A stretch of 64,000 bases of DNA from Caprimulgus europaeus (taxonomy: Eukaryota; Chordata; Aves; Caprimulgiformes; Caprimulgidae). Below, piece by piece: positions 32,201 to 44,200 of this stretch (its first letter is position 1; every line of letters begins with the position of its first letter). The DNA lies in the NCBI GenBank assembly GCA_907165065.1, contig OU015534.1, forward strand, positions 16,127,686 through 16,191,685, in the 5' to 3' direction. The position numbers and the translations under genes were made by a program. Under the pieces are notes generated by a model. It made no database searches. It saw only the letters and a list, made by a program, of their open reading frames with translations, and was not told the origin of the DNA.

Positions 32201-35200
32201 ACTGTTACTTGGAAGGCTCTCCTTTCCTTTCCCACACTTGGTTTCATGCCCATGTTTACCTGATTTTGTTATAAGTTCGGGAGAGTCACCATCACTGAGA
32301 TAACCACCTTTGTTGAAGGACTTGGAGCTCCTTGAGCTTTTCTTTTTGTAGGTGTGCTGTGATGACACACTGCTGTCAAGATGGTAACGACTTATCACAT
32401 TCCTGCTGGCAGTGGTGGCTGAGTTTCCAGAAGATGGCAAAGACACTGTATGGCTTGTATCCCGGCAGCTACCTTTCGGCAGTGAAGGAGGGTTATCTGA
32501 ACTACTATGGCTTGTCGTACCCTTGACACTCAGTTTCCTGCTCAGCTCTGGCAGCTTTTTCATTTTCATGGAAAGCTTCCTCACAGTCCTGGGAGATTTA
32601 ATTCTATCAGGGAAAGGCCAGTTGATTGATCCACTTTTTTTCAGAGGACTGGGACTTGGAGGAGAAACCTCTGTTGAGGGTATATCTGCCTTGTGTGCAA
32701 GTACAATTCCAGACCCTTTAGAAGAAAAGAGAAGGAATAATCATTTTCAAACAGCTCAGTAACTGCAGTTGGCAACAATGAAAAAATAAATCTTGAACTA
32801 GAGGAAAACATGTTGATTTGTCATAACTTGATAAATGCAATTCATTCAGACAACCATCATTCATTCATCAGTCAGATCTTCACAAGCATTCAGAAAGCTG
32901 TGCTCTGCCGACTTGTTCAGCCAAATTTGGTTGTTCATAATCAAAAGCCAGATTTGTTCTGCTTTATGGAGATGAAAGGGCCAGAAACTACATATAAACA
33001 AACGAGCTATCTCACCCACTGCACTCAGCTCAACCCATTTGTGCTGGATCCCCCATAGGAGCAGGCACGGCTGCACTCCTGGAGCACAGGTGCAATGTCA
33101 CCAGTCTTAAATGGGAAAACCGTGGAATATGGCAAATGCAGCCTTGTCTACAAAGTAGTTGGCTACAGAGTCAACACATCAGCGCTGCCCACTTCTCTTA
33201 GAGGTCTAGAGGAAAGACACTCATCTCTAAAGAATATGGCTATACTCTTGGGCATGTCCCTCTGCTACCCCAAGGACCGCTAGAGTCCTCCTGTATAGAA
33301 TCACAGAATCATAGAATCACAGAATATTAGGGATTGGAAGGGACCTCAGGCAGCATCTCACACCTTTTCTTCCATTTCTCTCAGCTCTTCCTTTCTGCCA
33401 CAGGACAGAGGACAAGGGACACAACAAGGATTATTCCTTCCAAAAGCTGCATCCTGCACTGCCTCATTCCTGCCAGCAACTTTCCACCTTTCCTGGCACC
33501 ACCATCCCATGACAGGGCTTAAATTATACAGTTCCCAAGACATGTCCTTGTGGGAAATCACTCACCTTTCAAGGTAAAAAAAACCCTCAAAACCCCCAAA
33601 AAACCCCACAGCCCACACCAAACATAACAGCAGGCACTGATGCTGAATAGGGGAGGGGGGAAGACTCCCTCAATTTAGCAGTAAAAGACAACTAACTAAG
33701 GAATGAGATCAGACATAAGCCAGCACTGCACACAGTCAGGAACCTGTGGTTCACCTCATGCTCCAATACTTGAGGAAATCTAAACACCAAGTTATAGCTC
33801 AAGCTTTTCACAATTTCACCAGCATGAGGCAGTAATGACTGTAGGAAAGGCAATGGCATTACACAAGTTAATGAAACATGCAAGAGGGGAACTGAGGCCA
33901 GAATGATAACTATTAATAAAATTACATTAGTACTTTCACTTAGAGTCACTTTTCTATCCCTTGAGAAAACAATAATGGTTCTTGCTAGCAATAACCACCC
34001 CATTCACTCATCACTTTGCACATTTTAGCAGCTCCCAACAGGACTCATGTAGCTTTGCCTGTGCAGGCTCAGGGACCACAGAGCCCCTAAGCCCAGTGAC
34101 CCTGTGTGACACAATTAGCCCCAGCAGCTCACAGAGACTCAAACACTTATATCCATCTGACACCTGCCCTTGCTAGCCAGGGACAGGGAGAGTATTTACA
34201 GCATATAAAAAGAAAGAATGAAGTGTTGTTTTCATGAGATACTCAGCAAATCATACATCACAGAGGTTTCTCTTACAGATTTCTCAAAGGCTTCCTACTT
34301 TATTTCTAAACTAATCACTTCAAGTCCAAATCCCCATACAGCTAGTGATTTTTACAAGTCCCCTGTTCATCTAAATTAATTTTCACCATTTAACTACAAC
34401 TTTTTATACTTTGCTTAAAACAGTTAAATCAGGCAATCTGGTCTTTGATCAAAGTGATTTGGTTTTGTTTTGGTGGTTCTCCCCCCCAAAAAAAAACCCT
34501 ACAAAGACTAGTTCTAGTCCCAACAGAAGTTTGGCTTTCATAACTTTTGCAGATAGTTGTTTGAAAGAGTACTTTTATAAAAGAAATTTTCAGTTATGAA
34601 GAATAACGCACAGAATATGTTCTCCAGAGCAACAGAGGAAAATTCATTTAGCCCTGCATCGCACAGAAGTAGTTCCCTTGCAGGGGAAAGGCTATTTCTA
34701 GCATGCCTGCTGTGTTTTTCTGGCATGTAGCTAGTTAGAAATGTGGTGTTTGATAAAAGTGGACAAAGCCTTCCCTTGTACTGCAAATCACAGCATGGTC
34801 CCACTGGTGGGTTGGCCTGGAGCGCTCTGTAGCAATCAGTGCCATACTTCAGCCCACTAACATTAATCTTCCCTTTCTGTCAAAAGTCTCTGGCACGGGC
34901 TTGGAAAAGCAGGCCAGCAAATTAAATTTCCCCCCAGCTCATTAAAACTGAAGAGTCAGTCTAACACTCTGATTTTTATGTGTCCAACTTCTGCTGCATT
35001 GAGCACTAAACAGTTAAAATATGTGGCTGGAAGAAACTTAACAGTGGAGTATTATGCAGGATGGTATTCCCATCAGCACTGAACCACATGTTGTTCCACT
35101 AAAGCCAGCAATGTGCTGAGGTATGCAGGCAATTTTAAAGAGTGTACATGACACAGCTCTGAACAAGCTGCAAAAGAAGCTGTAGTGCAGTCCAGCAACA

Positions 35201-38200
35201 CTGCACTTCCCAGCTGACCCATCTGATACAGGTTTCTCACAAGAGTGCCAGAGGAACTGAGCTGTGCCTTGTTCCTTTTACCAAGTTACAAGGCTGTGCT
35301 GCAAAGAGGCATCTCACTGTCCCTGTCCCCACTCGCTGTGCCCCTGCACAACTCATTTCAGCAGTTAAAACTTTAAAACTACCCTCACAGAAAGTGGTAG
35401 AAGGAGATGAAACTTAACAGGCACCTGTCATGTAAATGACTACCAAGGAAGTAAAGGGATCATCAGTTTTATACGATGCAGCTGACTACATCTACATATG
35501 TGTATATATGATTTATTTATTTTTTACAGTGAGAGCAATCAATCACTGGAACAACATCCCCAAGGACACAGTAGGTTTTCAAATATGACCAGACAAGGTG
35601 CTAGGTAATCTCACCTAGGCTCCTTTTCCCACCAAGGGGTAGATCAGATGATCTCTGATCTTTCCAACCTAGGCTGTTCTATGATATACTAGAACTGTCT
35701 GGAAGCTTCAGCAGTGTAAGACAGGGAGGAGAAGAAAAAAAACCAAAACTTTGAAGGACAGTGCAATCTAAGGCAAAGTAACTTGACATCATAAGTAACT
35801 GCTTCCATCAGCTATTTGTTCAGCTTGACTAGTAAGCCACCTTTCACTTTGCTCAGCAATACAGCTGTGTGAAAGAATAAAGCCTTTCCATGAGGAAAGA
35901 GAGACACCAGGGGAGAGCGAACAGCCCACGGGAATACACTGCTCAGGAGCCCCGCTTCGCCTCTCCTCCTCCCCGGCCAGCTGTCCCCGGGGCCATCGCC
36001 GCTGTCCCTCAGCCAAGCACGGGAGCGCCGGCAGACCGTACCCCTGCACAGCCCTGCCCCATGGCAAGAGGGGGCTCAGACTATCTTCAGTGCTTACAAC
36101 ACAGCCCCTGCCAGACACCCGCAATGATTCAGCACAGTAAAAATGCTTGTCTGGCCCTGCTTAACGCTGTTCACATGTGCTTGGGCACATGTACCCCTGC
36201 CATACCGACTGCCCACACCGCCTGCTATTTTACAGGTGTATTTGATTACCCTAAGCTACACATAATGTTCCTCATTGCTTAAAGTAGGGCTTCTGAGTTA
36301 TAGTGAAGTTCCCCAGAAAACCTGTAGCTTACTTCAGGATGATGAGTTGAAGTGAATAGGTCAGAAAACTAAGTTCCTTATTACAGCAAATTATTGAAGT
36401 ATCAAACAGCCACTCTCTTAGCTAATGAAACTGCTGAGATCTGATCAAACTAAAGCTGGTATGTCATTTAATGTTTCCTACCATTATCCAGACATACTTA
36501 ATAAGTACACTACATCTAACACTGAAAGCATCACTCTAAAATAATGGCACTAGTGTTGAAGCTCTAAGCCATTTCATTTTAAAAAGAGAAAAAAAAATAC
36601 AGCTTACACTGAGGGTTTATAACTTTCAAAACCAAAGTGTCCCTCCTGCCTATATTTTTCATTCTTTTTCTTATATTATTTTTAAATCAAACCAATTACT
36701 TATTGTTAAAATGTATTAAAAATGAAAAAGTGGCAAATCAAAACAGGAAAGCCCAAATATCTCAAAACTGTTCTCGTAGCAAACAAGGGGTGAGTGAAAA
36801 AGGGCTACCATTTTTCTGTGCTAGATGCCCCAAGAAATACTGATCTGGATCCTCAACTGACGAAACAGCACAGCTCCACTGATGTCAGAGGCTGTGAACT
36901 TAGTCAGGCACAGGCCCATTACACCTTCCCATCCTCAGATAGTTCCAAGACCCACTCTGATAGAAAACTTCAGATTAGAACTGTAAATGCCATTAAGAAT
37001 CCATGTTGTATCAAATTCGAGCAACTTCAATTAAGATACAAGGAAAGCATCATCTCTATCCACATCAGCAATGGGGAAAAAAAAAAAACCTTAAAGAAAA
37101 CCAGAAAGAACTTTTAAAATTGGTATAGAATGGAATTATTTCTACGTAACATCATAATTATCTAAATAAATGGAAGAATCTCCTCTTTTAATCTGTAAAA
37201 GAAAAAAAAGTCTTTTTTACCCCTACAAAAATGGCTATTTTGACTGTTGCAGCCTCTGAGTTCCATCCCACATAAGGCTACAGAGTCAAGGAATAGAGAA
37301 ATCATTAACACAGGTAAAAAATAATTATTTCTAGGAACTCTGTAAGAGCAGTTTGTTTTCTTCAAACAGTGCATACACTGACTTAATGAAGTTGTGACCA
37401 ACCCATCCACCCAGCAATCACTTTTACGGGAGCAAAAGATTTAAAATAAATGGCTTTAAAGAGCCTATTAATTAAAAGAGGAAGCGATTACAGAGTAACC
37501 TCCCGAGGCTCACGCATGCCGAGAGGAGGGGCTGACCACTGCCTGCTCCTCGTCACAGCGGTGGTCATCCTCAACAGCCGCACCTCACCAGAGAGGGGAA
37601 CCAGTATGTGTCACAGCACTTCGGATCTCTAACCAGGCTTCAGAGTCCAGCACCTACAAACAAGCACGAGTTTGTTGCAGATACTTCAAGCTTTAATGAT
37701 TCTGCAATGCACACAGGCCACAGCTGGCTCTACTCAGCTGCTGGCAGCGCACCAAAGCACGAGTGGCAGCACCGCAGCCGATGCCAAGCACTGTCTGTTC
37801 GAGCTGCTCTCATGAAGATTCCCTCCCCTCACTGTTTCTTTCGTGGTATGAAAAGCAGCTTTGCCCCTATTTTTCCAGTCAGAGGGTATAAACAGTTACT
37901 TGGTACAAATCAGAAACTGCAGAAGGCATCAAGTATTTTTAATTAATTGCTGCTACTCCGCAGCTGCTACGTCCTTTTGCCTTCCTCACCAGCAGGTCCT
38001 TACAGTATGGATTAAAGACACATGCATCAATAGGCTCTGACCTTCAAAAGCACACGCACAAGCTCCCCAAAAGCTCACTGACAAAATGGCTTCAGCTCTG
38101 CAAGAGAGAGCGGGAGCAGAGGGACCTTTCTACCACATACCAAACCCCTTTGGTATCTCAAACATTACGCAAATATTTCGCATTAATGCTTTTCTGCCTC

Positions 38201-41200
38201 ATGAAACCAAGGCTCCCTGCACTTGAAAGCCACAAAGTTAAGTTACAAAGCATCTTCCATCTGGGGGAAAAAAAAAATAATTAAGCAAACAGTATTTGAA
38301 ACTGTGGAAGAAAACTGTCAAGCAGGATAATAGGATCTGCTGCCCAATATGCTCCATGTATGCTGCTGGAAGCTCCTGTGCAACATCCAAGCATGCAAGA
38401 CACTGGCCTGCACTGACCCCAAAAGCTGTATTTGAAAACTCGGGTAGTGGTCATGGTCCAAGTGGAGAAAGAGCACTGTAGTTTCAACCATAATTTAAAT
38501 CAAGCCCCACTTGGCAGGGACTGGGGTGAAGTGGGAATACAGGATCAATCTTTACTTCCTACAACATTGAAAAGAAATCTGTTTACAGTGATTCCTACCA
38601 GGGTTTTCCACCCAGACAGCTAACACACACATATATACTTTCAGAAGCAAAACCACAATCCAGATCCTGGCAAGCTACAACACACTAGTTCTGCCGTGAT
38701 GTTTCTGAGATACAGACACACGTGAGATGATTCCACTGAATAGGTGTACACTAATCCCACCAGTAATCCTCCCCAAAAGGAAAAATATCACAAATTCTTC
38801 AGAAGGCACTGTTCAGAGCTCCAGGATGTAAATCTTTCACAGGAGCCGACATTATAAAGGCATGCTTTTCTGCAACACCTCGCAGGTGATACACATATAC
38901 GTAAAAACATACAGTTACAAGTTCAATCCTAAGCAGTTGTAAAGAAAATTTACTTTAACATTTTATATCTGGAAAAAACTATAAATGCAATATGAAATGT
39001 TCAATACATAACAAAAATATTTCTGTTTTCCAATCATAACCATTTCGCCTGTGCAAGGAGACATCAAATTAAAAACAGCCTCCAGGGTCCTTTCCACTCA
39101 AATTATTCTCCCACAGACCTAAGAGCATGAGCTGGCACTATGTTTCTACATTACTAACCCTGAATCAAATTACCTTCTTACTCTTACCTTTTGTGTACTT
39201 GTCATAAACAAAATACATGAATTATTTTCCCAGGCTCTGCTACAGGGGTAGCTTATTTTTAATGGGTTCCTTTTTAAAAGCCAGCATGGCTAGAATTATT
39301 CACTCAGGAATTACCTTACTAATCCTATTAACATAAATGGCATTTACTGTAGAAAGTAACCAGATCAACACCAGGAACTGGTGGTGTAAATTAAGACTAT
39401 GGGGCAAATTAGCACCTCTACAACTATGACCCATTTTATTGATAACATTTACAAGAAATATCTATTTGCTGCTGTGTTTGGAAAGAGTCACAATAACAGA
39501 ATTCTATAATTTATATTTTTCCTTAATCTTCTGTCTAATAAAGACTCTCTCAAAAAAAAAAAACCACAAAAAAAAAACAAAAAGAAAAAAATCCATGCCT
39601 ATTTTCTCTCTACAAGGTTGGAAATCCCAATAAGGCAGCAAAGTTTACAGTTTTAAATTTAAATTGATTGCATTATCCAAATAAGAAAATGGCAAACAAC
39701 AAAATAACTATATATCTTGTTGGCTTTTATAGTGCCCCGCTGTCTTCTGTCTATGCTTCTCAAAATCTAATACTTTAGACTCTAATGCTAACCAATATTG
39801 GCAAATCTTATAAAATCATATCAATAAGAAAGATAAACAGACTTTTCCCCAAAGCAGTAACTGTATATTTGTCAGGACATACTGCTTGATGTACCCAGCT
39901 CTCCAAGAATATAGGTATCAATTTCATTGCAGTTGTGTAATTCAAACAAGGTCCTAACACAAATAAAGTTAAATTGGCCATGTTGCCCTTCACGCAGTAA
40001 TCTTGTATGGATGAGCTGTCATTTTAAATTTGACTGAAAATAACTGTAGACACCTTAACTGGATTAAAAAGAAGAACTAAGCCACCTCTCCATAATAAAG
40101 CCAATTACTGAGCAGCAGGGATCCACTTCATCATCAATTAATCTATTCAATGTGATCACTATTCAATATATGCAAAAGGATAGCTGCATTTAAAGTACCT
40201 TAATTAACTCCATGCATAACAAACCAATCAGGGGAAATTCATAACACACTTCTGGTTTTGCGAGACACTCTAAATTGGCAATTTTGCCTTCAGAAGTAAA
40301 TGTTTCTTCAGTACAAAAACAATTTTGACCTACTTTTCTTATCCAAAGGGATTTATTTAAAAAATAAATAAATAGTCACCTATATATAGAGATATTAACC
40401 ACCTAAATGGAGGTGAAACAGTTTGCAGGACATACACATAGCCTTCCTAAATAGCCATGCTTACTGACCTCTCCAAAGCACCTAGAGCTCCAAAAATTAA
40501 AAGAATCTACCCAAAAACATGATAATTCATTTATCTTGCAAGCAAATACAAATGGTCTAAGTAGTTAGTGCAGCTATAAAGTGAGCTATTTCTGCATAAT
40601 TGCCGGATAACTTTAACACACTTTGCAACTAAAAATACACTCATATCTGCAGTATTTCCACAAAAAGAACTAAATGTGCGCTCCCAGAAGAGAAGACTGA
40701 CTGTTTTTACTTCTGCTGTTTACAGCAGTTGCTTTGGTGCCTTTGAAAACAAGCCCCATTCCCAGAAGCAACCTCCACACTGGGAATCCGGGCACAGCAG
40801 CTCCCAGCACGCAGGGCCAGAACCCTGCCAGGACAGTGAGGCTGGATGGGGCTCCTCCGGCGGGCAATGCACACCTGGGCTCCCACACCGGTGTTTCAGG
40901 TCTGAAACAGCCGCTGAGCTGGGCAGAAACACAAGCTCTTAAATGTTGGTGAAAATAAAGTGTCAACTTTCTCCAAAGAGCGGAGCCTGGAATTCTCTGT
41001 CGCCTGAACTTCGTGCTAAGTTTCTAACCCTCAACAGGATACTACAGTTAAGGTCAAGATAATATAAGACACATGAGTAATTAAAAATAATACCATTTTG
41101 GAAAAGGGTTGGGTTTTTTCCTGCTTCCTTTTGTTTAGTGTGGTTTTATTTTTGTTTGCACTTTTTTTAATAGACTGAGAAAAATCCTTAATAAGATGCT

Positions 41201-44200
41201 GAATTCACACACTAATGGAATTATGAAAATGTGACTGTTAACCACTAGCCAAAGATAACAAAGAACAAGGAGGCTGGCTTCTGAAAGTGAAAACCACTCC
41301 TCTCCAGCCTACTAGATTAGCCTGAGACTGTCAACAAGACAGTAATTACAGAAAGTGACATGATGAATAGCACTTATCTGGTCTTCCAAAAAGTCTTTAT
41401 TAAAAAGCCTCAGACAGCAAGTTAAGGAAGCTTCTGCAGATATTAAGTAGGTTCAAGGCTGGAATCCAAGTCCAGGGTGAGACACTAATGAACAGAAAGG
41501 AAACCCGGTGTGTCCTCACATTATCAGGCTCAGCAAGCTGGCTCTGTAAAACCCTTCTTCAGTGAGGTGGGGGCCAAAGGGCACAAAAGACAACCACACC
41601 TGGACGTGCCATGAACAAACTGACTGAGAAACCACTGAGCAGCTCTACATGTATCGGGTACCAGTCTCACAATTTGAGTCATTTGTTATGAACATGACAT
41701 GCATTTCCACTGGAAATTTGCTTGATAAAGATTAAAGATAGGAAAAGAGAAAAGAGATGTAAGAACAGTTTATTATTCTTCTAAATGGGAACAGAGGACA
41801 TCACACTTATGTTCCTGAATCCTCTTACCTGTTGAAGGGCACTTAAAGGCAGGATTGTCCTCTACTGCTGGCACAGCAGGAGCCTTGCAGGCAAACCTCT
41901 GCCGGTGCTGCGGCACGTGCTCCCCAGGATGCACGGCCTCAGCCTGACTCGCTGCGCTGGGCCGAGCTGTCCGACCATCCCCCACGCTCTCCATGGAGCC
42001 TGGGGGACCCTCGTGGGGACCTGCAGCCGTCCCTGAGTCACCCCCTGGGGTGGGTTTGTACCGAAGTGCTGGGGAACCCCCAGCAACAGGGCTATTCACA
42101 GCAGAAAGGTGGACCCTCGGCAAGTCGGGCTCATCATCTTCAGGGATCGGGTTGTACCATATTTCTCCTTCATCATCTGCGTCGTTATCCTCACCCAAGT
42201 CCGAAGCAGTGCCCCTGGGAGCGGCAAGGCTTGCGGTGCTCGGCAGGACACCGACAGCAGCACAGCTTCGCGCCGGGTGCTCCCGCCCCACCGGTGAGGC
42301 GGAAGGAGCCCACGGCACCGCTGGTTCAGGCAGTGGGATGGGAGGTTTGGGTACCGGGATAACAGCCCCGTGCGCTTCTTTACAGGCGTTTTCTTCTTCT
42401 GGAGGAGGAGGAGGCGGCCGGTGCGTGCTCTGCTGCAGCCAGCTGCGCTTCTTAGAAACGGTAATGCTGTTCGTCAGCGGCCTGTGCTCCGAGACCTCGC
42501 TGCCCTGGGGGGACCTGGGCTCCTTCCTGCTTCTCGAAGCTATGTAAACATTTTCTATTAAATCTGTTCCCAGAAAGAAAAGCAAAAAGAGAGGGAAAGA
42601 CAAATGTTTAGAATATAATTTTGCTTTTGACAGACGAACACATACGCTATCATATGACATTTGCACTAGACCTCATCCAAAAGGACAAAAGATAAACTGA
42701 TGTGATCATAAAATTAGATTTCAGCCCATCGAAGCAGAACACTATTAATAAAGAGTCAGGCTTGTTTGGCTGTATTTTTAACACCATGTAATTTAGATAA
42801 ATGGCAGTGAGATAGCCCTGCTGAAAGGTCACGCATACTTAGAGAGAAATGGCTGCTTTTTGTTCAGCTAAGTTCAGGTACAATTGGTTTAGAAAGTAGC
42901 TATATAGTATTTCCAGTTTACTTATGCCAATGAAGAAACAGCCCCTGGTTTTAGTATAATGTGTAGTTTAAAGAGCTACAAAAAACCCATATAGATTCAC
43001 TTCTAGGTTTAGATCCAAAGTAAAGGTATATCTTGCAGAAAATAACTCCAGAAAGAACTGTCCTGACCAACTTCACCCTATAATTAGGACAGAAGCACTC
43101 CCTGATTTCTGGGGAATAAAACTAAACATACCACCATGAAAGGAGGGAGGAAGAAGAAATGTAGAAAAGTTTTAAAATATGTCATTGCACAACAAAAAAA
43201 ATAATGCAACACCTAATCATATTCCACTGACTGCTCCCCAAACTCGACATATTTCTTCAAAGCAATGTGGGACCACGCAAGGAGTGAGCACCTCACCACT
43301 GAGCAAGCACTGGCCCCTTTGCTAGGACTGGAAAGAAAGCTGCAAATACATCCAAATTAGGAACAGGGAACAGCAGATAATCCCCATGTTCCTCTGTGGA
43401 GGAGGGCAATGCAGAGAGGGTTTTCTCAGCCACTAAGACTGAATGGGGATAACTGGGTTCTCCTAAAACAAATGAGTTATTTTCACGCAAAGCCCCTCTG
43501 CAATTGGAAATTCCACATGGGAGCAGCTATTTGATATTGCTTGAACATTATTCTCAGCAAAAAAATTATTTACACACCAATGAAATACAGACACCTCTCT
43601 GGAGGACTCGAGGAACAGCTCTGTTAATCCAGCTAAGTTCACTGTAGGCAGGGAGACAGGAAAAAGACTGTAATTCCAACACCTTCCCTTCAACCCTGTT
43701 TTTAGGTTTGCACATTAACAGCAGAAGAGATCCTTGATAAGATCTGAAACACCACCATTTCATTTGATGAAAGATTCATCATTTGGTGATTTTTTTTAAG
43801 AAAGTGATGTTTACGTGTTTAGCTAAACAGCAATATGAACACTGTTTGTGATCTGAAGAATTAACTTGGTTCACAGAATTAACAAAGTTAACTGTGTTTG
43901 TTTTGAAGCCTGTGCACAGGTCCATTGAATTGCTTTGCTTAAGTGGGACTTCAGTTGGTCAATTAACAGAACCTGAGGAAAAGGTGAAAGCAGGGCTGAG
44001 GACAGGGCTCTCTGGCCAAGTTTCAGTGACTTGGCAGCAACCGTATTCCTTCCCCGACCCACAGCCTGGCAATGCAAGCGTGCCATTGTAAAGGTTCCCC
44101 TTTACACAATTTCACTACTATTTCAAGTAAGAACTAACCAAAAGGATGGGGAACTAATCTGCAGTGGACACAGGGCTACGCCTACACTTCCAAGAAGTCA

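Larger units (their letters stand above)
32716..41828 (-). other. SYDE2 intron 2
   Basis: This is the longest intron of the gene, about 9.1 kb. It holds two truncated CR1 fragments in opposite orientations and A-rich tracts (such as 39551-39591). I find no additional exon in it. Confidence 0.6.

Noticed and set aside
41993-42547. A 184-codon plus-strand open frame
   Set aside because: It is antisense to the GC-rich SYDE2 exon 2, which has family homology and splice sites. The plus-strand product has neither.
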